A stretch of DNA of 64,000 bases. Source: Dryococelus australis (lineage: Eukaryota; Arthropoda; Insecta; Phasmatodea; Phasmatidae). The notes below the pieces were generated by a model that worked only from the letters and a program-made list of their open reading frames with translations, made no database searches and was not told the origin of the DNA. The stretch covers positions 212,177,047 to 212,241,046 of the forward strand of contig CM056995.1 of NCBI GenBank assembly GCA_029891345.1, written 5' to 3'. The stretch's first letter is position 1, and each line of letters starts with the position of its first letter. Shown piece after piece: positions 21,801-33,255 of the stretch. The position numbers and the translations under genes were made by a program.

Positions 21801-22149
21801 AGCTCAACACTGTGGGAGGTATCAGAATTTCCTTTAGTCTCTTAAAAGCAACATACCCCTCAGGGGTCCAATAAAATTTTCTTTTCGTCTCCGACAATTC
21901 ATGCAGATGCTTGGCGATCCTGACAAACCTGGGAACAAATCGACGGAGTGGGTATATAATTTTTAGATAAAAATCTATTTTTGATATAATTTATATTTAT
22001 TGTGAGATTGGGGGAAAAACTGTGTAAATGTTTATGTTTTGATATAAAGGCAAAGGCAACGAATATTAACCTTTTCACTGGAAACAACCCAGATCCCTTT
22101 TTGACACCATTATGGGGGGGGGGGGGAGGGTCTCAGCTGTTTTCAAACC

Positions 22150-22780
22150 TAAACACCTACATTCAGGAAGCACTGAGGCAAAGACCTCGTCCTGTGTGTG
22201 TTGGCAAACACTGTCATAATGTCATCTAGGTACACCTGGCAAATGTCTAAGTGCAGAACATTTTCCATTAGTTGTTCAAATGTGGCAGGGACATCACATA
22301 GCCCAAAGAGCATAACATTGAATTGCTATGTTACTTTCACTTGGACACAAAGGACAGTATTTCCTTTGTCTTATGGGGCCACCTTAAATTGCGATTACCC
22401 CACGCTTCATGTCGAAAGTAGAAAAACACCATGGACCTGCTAGGCTATTCAGTGTGTCGTCTATCCTTGGGAGTGGTTAACAATATTTCTCTTTTATATT
22501 AGTAAGTTGGCAGTAATCAACCCAAAATCTCACTGGGAAATCTTTCATTTTAGCAAGCACAACAGGAGAAGACCATGAGTGACTGATAGCTCCATCATAT
22601 CTAAATTCTTCATATCTTTCAGTATACTGCCAACCACCTCATATAAAGATAGTGGTAGTTGCGTTGGTGGCTGCATTATTAACCTGGTAGTCCCTGTGTC
22701 GATGTGATGTCATGCAACATTAGTTCTGCCATGGTCATTTGGCTCAATGGAGAAAGCACCCCAATTTCTCTGTAGTAATT
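22150..22780 (-). pseudogene. pol: gypsy reverse transcriptase
   Basis: On the minus strand the order of motifs is that of a Ty3/gypsy reverse transcriptase. SWSSPVVLAKMKD lies near 22560, a DY block and LPRIDDTLNSLAG near 22450, CFSTFDM near 22420 (first catalytic aspartate region), MLFGLCDVPATFE near 22290, and the active-site box YLDD at 22221-22232. A premature stop lies close before the FGLC motif and others interrupt the 5' part. A poly-G run near 22115 adds a frameshift. Not functional. Confidence 0.87.
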
Positions 22781-23199
22781 CCAAGACATTATTCTCTTTT
22801 CGCCAGTTGAGGCTTTCTATTGTTTTAGTTAGCAGTTCCCCAAAAGTATCTGGTAGAGGACATTCGATATTTTGTGGAATAGATGCTTTAAGTACATTTG
22901 GAAGTAATTGTGAAACCTACTTGCATTTCCCTATTGTGGCCTCCTCAAGACAGATAACACTGTCACACAGATTAATCATTCTTACTAGCAAATCGTCCTA
23001 GATAGGAGAAAAGTCCTTGCTAAAATTAAACCATCTTGTAGAATGCCACCTTTCTGGGCTTGTTCGATTATGCTCAACACCTGACAAATTTTCCCTGGAA
23101 TCTGCATGAAGTGAAAATTTTGCTAGAAAAAGCGAGCACAATCCACTGACAACACATTACTTGGAATTTCATTGGTGGAGATAAATCTTGTTGTTTGTA

Positions 23200-23310
23200 C
23201 TACCATCTCGGTAATGCCTGCACAGCACCCCCATTCGAGAATCGATACAGCACCTCAGCTTATGTAACACATCAAGTCCCAAAAAGGCATTCGTATTCTA
23301 TTTTATTTAT
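23200..23310 (-). pseudogene. pol: gypsy protease, C-terminal part
   Basis: AFLGLDVLHKLRCCIDSRMG on the minus strand (about 23225-23290) matches the conserved end of retropepsin-type proteases, with the pattern (I/L)LG-D-L and ID-G. The catalytic D-T/S-G upstream is not clearly preserved. It lies between the gag zinc knuckles and the reverse transcriptase, as expected. Confidence 0.6.
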
Positions 23311-23639
23311 GCTATGTAAAGATCATGCTCTATGTTAAGATTCCCGAACTTTTAAATTACCCTCCTCTTGTCTCTGACTGATGCGGTATCGCCCATTACT
23401 GTAGTAGAATAGCAGTGATCCATGCTCTCATCGGACGATAGCTGGGGGAAGGCCCGAGAATTTCATGTCTCACCACCATTATAGTCGCTCATGTGTCCAC
23501 GACCATCTGAAAATAAATATCACCCAGTATCTCCTCCATCAGTATTACCTCCAAGCCCTGTTTCAAATAATGCACCTGCAAGAACATTCGGGCATTCCCT
23601 CAGGCAATCACGACCTTTACCCCCCAGGACCAGTGATTA

Positions 23640-24745
23640 CAAGTTTCTCTAATGTGTTGCACTCTCACCTGCCCCTCGCTGCATGCTTCCTGGTTGCTGC
23701 AACTGTAGCATCTGCCAAATACAGTTGGCTCGCAGGGGCCCCAGCTGTCTACACGACCAACACTCAAGCAGTCAGTTTGAGGGGGGGGGGGACGGTAAAA
23801 CCTCTGTAGCAGACTTTGGAAAGGATGTCCCTCATGGTCGCCTGTAATTCCTTCAGTGTCCTCTTAATTCTGCCATCCTCTTCGTTCAGCATCATTACCA
23901 ACACTGGACGTCGGGGCCCTGAGGACCGCCTGGCTGACTGCACCTCCAGGTGCAGGTCCTGCTCAGTACAACCGCGAGTTAGTATGCCTTCTGCTCGTTC
24001 GTCCAACCATTCAGGGTGGCAACAATCTCATACTGGTGTCTGTATTCGCATCAGGGTGTCTTTCCATCGTTATGTGGTACGCTTGATGGTGATGCCTTTA
24101 GCTACCCCTGACTGAGGCGTAGTCACAGTGCAGAGTTGCTGGGCATCTCCTGAAATGGCTTTATTCGCAGTGACTTCTTAATCCTCCTCGCTGCCTCATT
24201 TGTCATCTTGGTGGGGGTCGATTTCAGTTCATCCTCAGCTTCTGCATGTCTTCTTCTCTGCTGCTGTAGGAATTACTGTCATTTCATCCTGAGGGCGACG
24301 CTTACTTCCTGTTTTATTTCCTGCTCAACATTGACCACTCTATCGTTTACACTGTCAATTCTTTCACTTACACTTACTATTTTCTCGTCTACCATTTCGT
24401 TAACCTCGTCAATCTTCTAATATACGGTTTTGACCACAGCAGTAACATCTTTAATTTTCTTATTTACATTTTCGTCTACACTTAACCAGTTCACTAACAA
24501 TACTACTTTTGCTATGTACAGATTCACAAACACCTCTAATTTGGCTATTTACATTTTCATTAAAACTATCTGCAACATTATTTATCTGGATATTTACTGA
24601 TTCCCTAAATTTACATATTTGACTATTCACACTATATATTTTGCATTTATGTGACTACTTAGTTCCTCAATTAAAGCACGCAGTGTTTTCACTTCTGTAG
24701 CCAATTTTTAAATTATCATTCGCAGTTGAACAATCATAAATAGGC
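23640..24745 (-). pseudogene. gag: gypsy gag: coiled coil, capsid segment, zinc knuckles
   Basis: Gag forms the particle and binds the RNA. The 5' part (24745-24200) encodes heptad-like stretches such as VNDRVVNVEQEI and NNVADSFNENVNSQI, indicating a coiled coil. A capsid-like segment follows with QYEIVATLNGWTNEQKAY (around 24000-24055). At the end two zinc knuckles are seen. CWSCRQLGPLRANC (23721-23762) has the C-X2-C-X4-H-X4-C spacing but proline in place of histidine. CYSCSNQEAC (23681-23710) is a degraded second one in a shifted frame. Multiple stops and shifts make this a pseudogene. Confidence 0.75.
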
Positions 24746-24840
24746 AGCCTAATGCTATAACCACTCGATAAGAATATCTTAATAATTAATTGCCTACTGC
24801 GTGTCCTATTTTTCAATTATATTACTGAAAGAATGCCGCC

Positions 24841-24858
24841 ATCCCACTTTTGACACCA
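24841..24858 (-). other. primer binding site (tRNA-Leu type)
   Basis: The minus-strand sequence TGGTGTCAAAAGTGGGAT begins one base inside the 5' LTR. It would pair with the 3' end of a leucine tRNA ending CTTCTGACACCA, with one mismatch in the middle, judged from the general form of such tRNAs. The site fixes the LTR boundary and the strand of the element. Confidence 0.75.
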
Positions 24859-24859
24859 A

Positions 24860-25752
24860 TATTAAAATTTTTCAAAATCAGTAGACTTAGCAAGGTTCTT
24901 TAACGAATCGAAGTCTTAAGGAGTTTTAATTTCCTAATTTATTTAGAAGTACTACAAAAAACTAGTCAATATTTCACAGTAAATTGACATCTCTTGTTGC
25001 TTACAATTAATAAATCTCATCAATACGATTCGCAATCCCCTCAACGAAATTAATAGAATCAAATAACCAAAATCAGACCCAATAAACTGTGTATGAAACC
25101 TTATAAGTTAAATTCCATATTTGACAGTTAAAATATTTGCATTAAAATCCGTTATCACGCATTAATACAGTCCCACAGTAAGTCTACATTCCATCAACCT
25201 GTATTGTTTCAGAGTGTGTGAGTGCCTCTATGCACAGTAGTCCTCTACTCGTCGGGTAACACGATTTCTCGTCCGTTCACAACTCACAAACATTCGTCGG
25301 CAGCCATCCCGCAACCTCCGCTGCCGCCCGTCTTCTCCGCTGATGTCTTACGCTGCAATAGACTTCGCTAGACTGCTCCACTTCAGCCAGATCACTACCA
25401 CAAAGACCGACTGGTCTTCTGCTGTGGCGGGTATTTATAGAGTCGTCTGCTGTGGTCCAGAATCTCCTCCTAATGCCGTGTTGCGCAGAGAAAAAGGATT
25501 GCCATAAAATTCTTGCACTTCCTCCAAGTCGTTGATTCCTCCACAAGGGGGGGGGGGGAGGAGTGGCTCTGATGCCTGCCAAGTCGGCTGTCAATCATTC
25601 GCCCAACCGCCGGGTTATGTGGTGACGTATTGGTGAGGGAATCTGGTAGGGATAGTGGATGGTCGAGGTGTCACCTCCCTCACCGCCGCATCGCGCATAA
25701 CCAGGTAACGTGGAGACCGCGTCCAGGGCGGGAGTCCTCGTCTAACTGTACA
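24860..25752 (-). repeat. 5' LTR of the gypsy element
   Basis: About 893 bp, uninterrupted. It is collinear with the 3' LTR but clearly diverged, so the insertion is old. On the minus strand it begins TGTACAG and ends next to the primer site. A GGGTATTTATAGAG word near 25427 and a poly-G run near 25550 lie inside. No clean target duplication was found beyond 25752. Confidence 0.8.
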
Positions 25753-26366
25753 TTTATTACAATTATAGTTCGCGGATCCTGTTCTGTAGTAGAAACAAAG
25801 GCACTGGTGTCGAAACTCTATGTAGATTTGCCGATACAGACATGATCATACACACAGTTATGTTGGCAGTACAATCTAGTCTGAAATTTTTTTATCATAC
25901 CAACAGTCCATCTGATTGCTATCTCTGCACTAACCATAGACTAAATATGAGGTAGACCGATCTCGCTGGCTGCGCACAACCAGTCTCCGGGTCCCAACAT
26001 TGAACTGCTTTTCTGCCAACACGTCCAGCGAAAACAGCGTGGTTTGGATTTTAGGTTAGAACACTTATTTGTAAACAAGTGCTTAGAATTGTTTCTATAC
26101 TTCCTCTAACCAGCTTGCAATGCCTTTTGATTAAATTCATAATTGTAAAGGTATTTAAGTAATACAATAGTGTTTGTCACTTAATAATTGAGATGTAAAC
26201 AAACACGTTCATCACTGTTGACCATGTGACTTTGACAGTTGTGTAGGTTTGGGGTAGGTCAATGTTTTTAAACTATATCTTCAGTGAGTCTTGTAGACAA
26301 TTCGAAACTAAGAAGCGCTGTGTTCCAGCGTTTTCCTTTTAGCTTACTTTCCAAAGTGGGGGAGGA
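25753..26366. other. anonymous intergenic DNA
   Basis: Flanks the retrotransposon. AT-rich, with no repeat or ORF that I recognise. Confidence 0.5.
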
Positions 26367-26550
26367 AATGAAGAGATTTGGGCGGCTCTTAACAGCGAGG
26401 TCTTGAGAGCCTACGGGGGTGAAGCGAGGTGAGTATAAAGCAGAGCCGGAATGAAAGGGCGGGGGAAACGTGAGATCCCCGATAATACCCGTCGACCAGC
26501 GGCATCGTCTGGCATGATTCCCACACGCGAAAATACGGGAGAGGCCACTA
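26367..26550 (-). mobile_element. tRNA-derived SINE, family A, head missing
   Basis: The minus strand carries the family A body: ATTTTCGCGTGTGGGAATCA, then CATCGTC-like, CATTCCGGCTCTGC, CTCGCTGTTAAGAGCCGCCC and CAAATCTCTTC. The tRNA-like head is absent, which fits 5' truncation during target-primed insertion. Family membership is clear from the 8661 and 55717 copies. Confidence 0.7.
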
Positions 26551-26619
26551 CTTTACAAAGGAATTATAATCTTATGAGATCACTTTTCAGCCCATGTGTC
26601 TGTTGTGATTCCCCCCAAA

Positions 26620-27105
26620 GATCTGAATCCATGAACCGAGTTTTACCAAACTCTGTGCACCTATATACAGTATTTAGTAAGTACATCCGACTTTTATAGT
26701 TTTACACTGTGAAGTGTACTCATTTTCAAATTAGCGGTTATTTAAAGTATAGGATGTGATATATATCGGGAACAATTTAACCCATTTAAAGCAAATTTGA
26801 AGTGTTGACTTTGCATCATGTAAGCATTGCATTAAAGAAGGACATTTCCATTGGTCTGTCACTTTGGAATATATAGCACAAAATGAAAAATAAAGCTTTT
26901 ACATCATATCTCGGAAGTTTCTTAACCGATTTCTGCCAAATTTAGTCTGTAATAAGGTGGCAGACAATGCAAACATGTGAAATTTAAATTGATAAGCGCA
27001 CTTCATTTATTCAAATGGCCATAAACATATTTTACGTTTATTTTCTATATCAACCATACTGTTCCACCAATTTCGACCAAACATGGTAAACTGGCTCTCC
27101 TTCAA
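26620..27105 (+). repeat. dispersed AT-rich repeat, single copy
   Basis: Matches the array near 40 kb in order: TATTTAGTAAGTACATCCGA with TTTTATAGTTTT, CATCATGTAAGCATTGCATT, AAAATGAAAAATAAAGCTTT, ATATCTCGGAAG with a following AACCGATTT, and CAATTTCGACCAAA. There is no coding potential and no terminal structure. The superfamily is unknown. Confidence 0.55.
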
Positions 27106-27440
27106 CTCCTCTGATCAGCGCCTGTTCCCGAGGCTCGCATCACGCAACTGCCGAGTCGTAAGACGCGGGTCTGTGAATCCGGAGTGCCTGGACCAGTAGC
27201 CGCTCGAACACGCTTCTCGCAATATGCACGGCCGCCTCGCGCAAGCCTAACTGCACGATTCGCAAGCACTGGACTCCAGGGCAGCCAACTTACTCTGCAA
27301 ATTGTCAGCTCAGCATACACCATTTCCGGGGCCTGCATTTCCTCAGTCGCGAGAAAGGAGACAGAACATAGGACAGCGACAAATATAGAGCGCAAAAATA
27401 TTCCAAACCCGACAGAATTATTTGAGAAATATTTCTTATA
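27106..27440. other. GC-rich, CpG-containing segment
   Basis: About 300 bp of balanced to GC-rich sequence with many CG dinucleotides. Overlapping 85- and 97-codon frames occur on opposite strands, with no recognisable domain. It could be a CpG island or part of an unknown element; no splice or promoter arrangement stands out. Confidence 0.3.
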
Positions 27441-28783
27441 AACTTTTAATATTTACTTGTATAAGCAAAAATACGTTATATACAGGAGTTTACCAAACCC
27501 CAGATACAACTTATATGGTAGCATTGCATCACGATTTATCAACACAAAGTCATCTACGATTGTGTAAAACAAATTCGGCATAGAGGTGAAGTAAAGGTAA
27601 CATAGCTGCAATGTGAATCGGCCTTAGACTTGAGACGACACCCTAAAGTAAAACGTTACCTATAAAATCAATCTTCTCTCGTGTACGCCTTCATAATTCC
27701 CTTGCCTGTGGCTTCAAAACACGGAAAATACCTTCAGGTAGACAGGCGCCTTAATGATCTATATCGTGAGAATATTGCGTGCAGTCTCATACTTTTTGCT
27801 GGTGCAAATAATGCCTTAACGATTAGAGCCACCGGGGATTCGGAAAGTACGTATTGTGTGGCAGTTTTTTGTACGTAACACCATTCACAATCTTGCTACT
27901 TTTTTGCGAGGTCTGTGCTGTTGACATGTGAGAGTGTGATGCGGCAGGCAGAAGGCTGTCGAAGATAAGGCGGAGGCAGCGTGTGTTGTGATCTGTTTTC
28001 AATTACCGGTGCTGCGTGAGCCGAGCATCTGTCTGCAAGTACGATCTCCCATTTTCCTGCGTGGTCGATACACGGAGGCGTCAAGCAGCGTGAAGATTGA
28101 TCAAATCTTGAATCTTGTCGCAGTGTGGTGCAGTACTTGATGGTGCGACTGAACTGGTAATGGAAAGGGAGGTAATACGGTTTTCGATACTGAAAACCGG
28201 CTATATTTATATAGTGTATGTATTTTTTAGTATATATATTTAAAAAAAAATTTTTATTTTTTATTTTTGCGATTTTTTGGTTCAAGGTCAAAGGTCATTG
28301 GAGTTAAGGTAAAAGGTCAAAGTTAAAGTCACCGACATCGTATATGGCTAAAAAGATGGCTGACAGAACCAAGCTGACTGATGGTCAGGTCTGACTCCGA
28401 ACCCTTGACCCTCTGTAACGATTTGGCATACCCTACGCCTATAAACCAATATGGTCGCCACTGCTCTGACCTCGAGAAGCAAGCCTCCTAAATACTTCCG
28501 ATGGATCGAAAATTGCCTTTCTGCGGCTCTTTTTTTTTTTTTGCAAGTGGGTGGCTCGGTGCTTTTCTGATGGAAAGACGGGGAATTTTAAGTTGAAAAA
28601 GGGAAATTTAATGAAATAAGGGAAATTGTGAGGGAAAATAGTAGATTTTGAGAGGAAAAAGGAAATTTTTAGGGGGAAATGGCCGCCGGAGGACCGGAAT
28701 GACAAAGCATGAACAGCTCCGTGCCCCCCCCCCCCCCCGCCCTTGGTGACAACTCACCATATTCTTTCTACTTAGATTATATG
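27441..28783. other. anonymous intergenic DNA with AGGTCA repeats
   Basis: No gene is recognised. Near 28285-28297 two AGGTCA words are separated by one base, with a further AGGTCA near 28314. This is the DR1 layout bound by nuclear receptors, but it may be chance. A poly-C run of about 14 lies near 28724. A chance ORF of 131 codons (27896-28291, minus) has no domain. Confidence 0.4.
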
Positions 28784-29021
28784 GGCTGTTCACTCTAAAA
28801 TGAACCCTTTTGAGGCCCAAGTTACTTTTTTATTTCAACCATATTTTATCACTTAACTACCTTTTTTTTTAAATTAATACTGCGATGTAAGTAATAAACA
28901 CAGTGTGTAGGTTACACAGCACTCGGAAGTTAACTTCTAAAGCTAACATTTAAAACATATTTATTGACTATTATTCCAAATGAGGGGACTTTCGAAAGTG
29001 CTCACTTAATCGTGAATAGCC
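28784..29021 (-). mobile_element. TA-flanked MITE, subfamily I
   Basis: About 238 bp with ends GGGCTGTTCAC and GTGAATAGCC, followed by TA (29022-29023). The interior is the reverse complement of the 4710 copy, with GTAATAAACACAGTGTG and GGAAGTTAACTTCTAAAGC. Confidence 0.7.
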
Positions 29022-29029
29022 TATACAAA

Positions 29030-29330
29030 CCGAGAGGAACATAGTTTTGTTTGGCACTCGTGTTTGCCGGGCAGTTCGTGGTTCTCGGATGAACGGATTG
29101 CGTTCGCGTAGAGACATTGTGACTTGCCGCGGCGGATGTGGTTCTGGAGCGGCGCAGCTCCTGTTGGCAGCCCTCGCCGAGGGGTCGGCGCCTAGCCGCG
29201 GAGTGTCCGCCTCACAGACGCCATCTGCGCTAGAGCTTGCCAAAACTACCGTTCGCGTCGCCAGCTCGCGCTCCAATCAGCGTCCTACTGGTGGGAAAAA
29301 CTCAGGCCGTGTCCGAAATCACAAATCCGT
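29030..29330. other. GC-rich, CpG-dense island
   Basis: A block with many CG dinucleotides (GCCGCGGCGG, GGCGCC, CGTCGCC) directly after a MITE. A 97-codon plus-strand frame and a 101-codon minus-strand frame overlap. Neither has a domain I know. It could be a CpG island near an unannotated promoter, but there is no TATA box, exon or splice site I can defend. Confidence 0.3.
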
Positions 29331-29348
29331 TATTTTGTAATTTGTCAT

Positions 29349-30700
29349 TACGTAAGTTTCAATTCGGACGTTGTCGACGGTCAATTCTCACGCATTTTAA
29401 ATTTAAGGTCAGGCTTCGCCATGCATGGGCGTATACGGTGTGGCGGTGTTTTCCAACACATACAGGACGAGTTCCTTGTCTCAACTGCTTCCTGAATGTA
29501 GGTGTTTTAAGCTGGAAAACAGCTGAGAGCGCCCCAATGATGTCAAAAAAGGGATTTGGGTCAGTTCCAGTGAAAAGGTTTGAAAATTATTTGTTGCCTT
29601 GGCTTTCATATCAAAATATAACCATTTACATAGTTTTTCCCCAAAATTTACAATCAATAAACGTCATATAAAAATATAGTTTTCCCACTGATTACATTTA
29701 GTATAAAAATGTATAAAAAATAATTATGTTTAAAACTTCCTCCAAACTCTACATTTTTACGAGATTGCATCTCTTTCCAGCGATAGGCAGGTTACATATA
29801 ATTATTTTGCTTTAAACCATACTTAACAAGGCTCCCCCCCCCCTCTTTTAAAATGTCGACGGAATAGCAGTTCCTGCCCAAGTGAAAACCCTCTGCTTTC
29901 TCTTCCGAACCTGGGCGAGACACCTGTAGTTATATATTTTTTGAAATAATCTAGAACATTACATAATGATCTTCACTCTTTCGATACCCAGAAGTCCTGG
30001 AAGGACACCCTGGTGGTGCGTGACTGGCTGGCTGGCGTCACGTGGTCAAAGTGACGTACGAGGGAGGGGAAGGCAGTCATAGTTTCCGTAGGCGGCAGCG
30101 GCCCCGCGGCGCCCATACTTGCAGGCCAGCAGGCCCGCCCAGCGGACGTGAGGCGTGGATCTCGTCAAACTCACCCCCGTCGCAGCGAAGGTAAGCCGTC
30201 CCAAAAGGGCCAACATTTTCTCAACTTCATATGGCACCGTCGGTTTTGATTTTCGTTCGATATGCACGGTTAGCCATCACAACGAACTCAAAGGCTAAAT
30301 TCTGACAAAGAGATCTAAGTCATTTTTGTGATAGCATTTTCAAAAGATTATTTTTTGTTTAAGACTGAACGCATCTACATTTTCAAACCATTGAAATTTT
30401 GATTTTAAAATTTTAAATGAACTTTCTAATTATTTATAAATTGTCACTATTTTATAAATAATGAAAACATATATTTTAAATTTAAAAATTACAATTTGGA
30501 TGGTTTAGAAATCTATAGTAGTAGATGAGTTCGATCTGTAACAAAAAATCTTTAGTTGAAAATACTAACACAATAAAAGACTGAGAGATCATTGTCCGAA
30601 TTTAACCTTTGATTTCCTATACGCCCATACATGGTGAAGGCTGGTCTTAACAGTGAAAATATTATTAAATCTAAATGTCATCCATAAAAAGGACGTAATA
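29349..30700. repeat. inverted repeat arms of unknown element
   Basis: Arms of about 85 bp at 29349-29435 and 30618-30700 are inverted copies, best conserved in the words GCATGGGCGTATA and complement TATACGCCCATACATGG, with ATTACGT at their outer ends. The enclosed 1.2 kb contains the GC-rich segment at 30001-30260. No ORF or target duplication was found, so this may be a deletion derivative of a transposon or two opposed repeat copies. Confidence 0.35.
30001..30260. promoter_or_regulatory. CpG-rich segment, possible promoter or first exon
   Basis: A compact CpG-rich block containing CACGTG (E-box), TGACGTA (CRE-like half site) and GGCGGCAGCGGCC. A good splice-donor-like GCGAAGGTAAGC lies on the plus strand near 30185. 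Together these could mark a short untranslated first exon. No coding exon follows in the window, and chance occurrence in GC-rich DNA is quite possible. Confidence 0.2.
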
Positions 30701-31233
30701 TTTCTAAAACCATTACTGAATTGCTGCAAATATATTAATAAGTAAGATAATGATAAATTATGAACGACTTTTAAAAAAATGGTCCGAATTACATAAACAG
30801 TGCACAACACTTGATTCCTATTTAATGCATGCCATTTAAGATTTATTTCTTTTAAAAAATGTTTTAGTTAAGCATTCGCGTATGTGTTTTGAACGCCATA
30901 ACCAACATGGTGCTAAACTTGTAATTTTGTAATTCGACTAACATCCGCCACATACAGAATACGAAATACCAAATTACCAAATGTATCACAATTTTTGTAA
31001 GCATAATCGGGGAATACAATCATTTTATCAACGGAAACTGTAGTTTCGACACGGTCTCAAAACGCTTATCTTTTTCAAGATGTCGTAACGTCACTGAACA
31101 AAACACTTCGCACAATAAAAATTTGTAAACATTTTACTGAGAAATATGTACCTCGACAAAAAGAAGGCCTACAACAATATCATTTGTTAAATAAATAATT
31201 CAGAACTATACAATAACATTATTTGTAATACAG
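30701..31233. other. anonymous AT-rich intergenic DNA
   Basis: AT-rich sequence with no recognisable repeat, ORF or RNA gene. Confidence 0.5.
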
Positions 31234-31277
31234 CAATCTCACGGTTAATTAGGCTCTTTTGAAAGTCGTGCCTAGGA
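31234..31277 (+). repeat. possible left remnant of a TA-flanked MITE
   Basis: CTCACGGTTAATTAGGCTC followed by TTTTGAAAGTCGTGCC resembles the first 45 bases of the TA-flanked MITE, with several changes. The matching right end (GTAACCGTGAATGACCTA) lies beyond the 3.06-kb element, at about 34385-34403. The MITE would thus have been split by that element. Weak by-eye match. Confidence 0.35.
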
Positions 31278-33062
31278 AAGTAGTAGGGTCGGGTGGGCCC
31301 AAAATCAATGGGTATTCCATATTTTTTTATATCAAAGAGTTAAATTACTGAAAGTGTTGATTAAATTTATTGAAAGGGTTAAATCGAATGAAAGGATTAA
31401 TCCGAACTTAATCCGATCAAAAATTTTAAATCCGATTTTAATGAGATCATTTTCTTAAACTGATACATGTATAGTTTGGTACAAGAGTGTAAAATTGTAA
31501 AATCCTTTTATTTGCTTAAGAATGTGTTAAAGACATTTAAAATACGTTTTATGCATTTTGAAAACGAATTACGAAATATCAATTTCGAGGGGGAGGGGGA
31601 GGATTTGCTATTTATACCCTCACCACTCTCCTTTGTCGAAAAAATTTGTTTTCTAGGAAAATCGATTTGTAAATAAGTTCGAGTATATACACATTTTATG
31701 GTAGAGAGTGTACCTAAAATCTCGATTGGGAAGCTTTTGAATTGAAAAGGTGGTTATAAGTAGATTTTAGTGTCGTAGGCAAGTATTCATGTAAAATACG
31801 TATATTTCTCTGCTATAATCATAAATTAAAAAAACAGATTGAAATAATGAATATGTATGTATGTGTCGTCTCTTCCATCGTAATAGCTGAAACTTAGGTA
31901 AATAGAATGATACTTGTTTGAAAAAATGGTGACCTTTCAATGTTTTAAAACAATTTTTTGCAAGTGAAAATAACTCTTGTACGAAAATATGCTTATTTTC
32001 CTGGAAATACTCTAATAAGTTTACTGGAAAACGGGATAAAGTTTAGTGCATTAAAATTCATTTTTTTGATTAAGATATAAAATTTGTTCGAATTTTATCT
32101 GGGATTAAGATTTCGGGTAATATTTAGTATCAGGGAAATAAATTTCGATCGGCGGGGCTCGTGAAATTTAATTTTGCTGTAAATAAGACAGGTTAGCGCA
32201 CTTAGAAGAGTCCAAACTTCGCTGCACGAGGGTGTGTGACTTTGGATCTACAAGGAGTGGGGATCGGGGCTGTGTAGACCAAGCAATTCTCAAGATATCC
32301 GATAAACACGTTCTTGGGCTGTGTAAGGGGAGGGGTGGTTGGCCTTGGGCAGGACATCTCTTTTCAGGCGTAAATGAACTCTGTTTTTTTTTCGGGGGGT
32401 GGGGGGAGATCACCGAAGACGCACTCAGGGGTGTTGTTCCGTGACCTTGTCTTTTCACACAAAGTCGTCTTTATGAACAAGGGGGGAGGGAGGGGGAGTG
32501 AGGAGCGACGTGACCACTTCTCACGGATTTCCGCCATCTTAGTTGTTCGCCAACCTTCACACTGCATAGATGCGGCACTGGAACTCTCTACTTCACCGGC
32601 CTTCGGAGTGTGATAGCTGCGATACTCGTTAAGCGATATTATATGCTCTGGGGTTCAGATCTCATTCACAGTCTTCTTAAAATATAGTGTGAAATATTTT
32701 TTTAATAAGTCTTTAATTTACCGTGTGATAGTGCGTTTATCATGTAAACCCCGTTTCTGTGTTCGGTATACGAAACTTCGTAGCATTTTCAAATCGGGTT
32801 TTTGTTACCAGTGGGGTGAATTTCACAGACTTGACGGAAAAAAAATAATGTAGTGCGTCCGTTATTTGTAAATAATTCACTTTTACACATTGAAGTACTT
32901 GTAGGACGAATAGTGTAATCAAGTCATTAATAGTAGCTTGGTAATTAAATAGGTTCTGTCTGTCGTAAATTTCAACTGAACCGCGGTAAACGTAACAGCT
33001 TTTAAGCAGGCGCACGTCATACGATCCAGTCATTCATTGACTGACCTCCGAGGTGGACGGAT

Positions 33063-33255
33063 GTGTTTTGGGAGAGCTCCTAGTTCGATTTAATTACTTG
33101 TATTTCTATTGTGTCTGTTTAAAATTCAATATACGAGTTTGTGTTGGACGTTTGTGTTGTGTTTTCGGAGAGCTCCTGGTGCGATTTAAGTACGTATTTG
33201 GTCTTTTTTTTTTTTTTTTCTATTTTCACCTCAGTCTATAATCAAACGAAGGTTG
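33063..33255 (+). repeat. 96-bp tandem direct repeat
   Basis: Two units begin with GTGTTTTGGGAGAGCTCC and GTGTTTTCGGAGAGCTCC, 96 bases apart, each followed by a TCGATTTAATTAC-like word. It lies inside the 3.06-kb TIR element. The second unit runs into a poly-T run. Confidence 0.6.

Larger units (their letters stand above)
16431..25752 (-). mobile_element. degenerate Ty3/gypsy LTR retrotransposon
   Basis: A minus-strand LTR retrotransposon of about 9.3 kb, including later insertions. In transcription order it has a 5' LTR, a tRNA-Leu-type primer site, gag (coiled coil, capsid-like segment, zinc knuckles), protease, reverse transcriptase, RNase H, integrase, a short purine tract and a 3' LTR. 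The order RT-RNase H-integrase is that of Ty3/gypsy (Metaviridae). No envelope-like frame is seen after integrase. Every domain carries stop codons or frameshifts, so it is dead. At least three later insertions interrupt it: a MITE and an unknown 0.7-kb piece in the 3' LTR, and an unknown 1.4-kb piece in integrase. No target duplication could be read at the outer ends. The clade within Ty3/gypsy is not assigned. Confidence 0.88.

Noticed and set aside
31234..31277. An independent full MITE copy
   Set aside because: Only the first ~45 bases resemble the family; recorded as a possible remnant instead.
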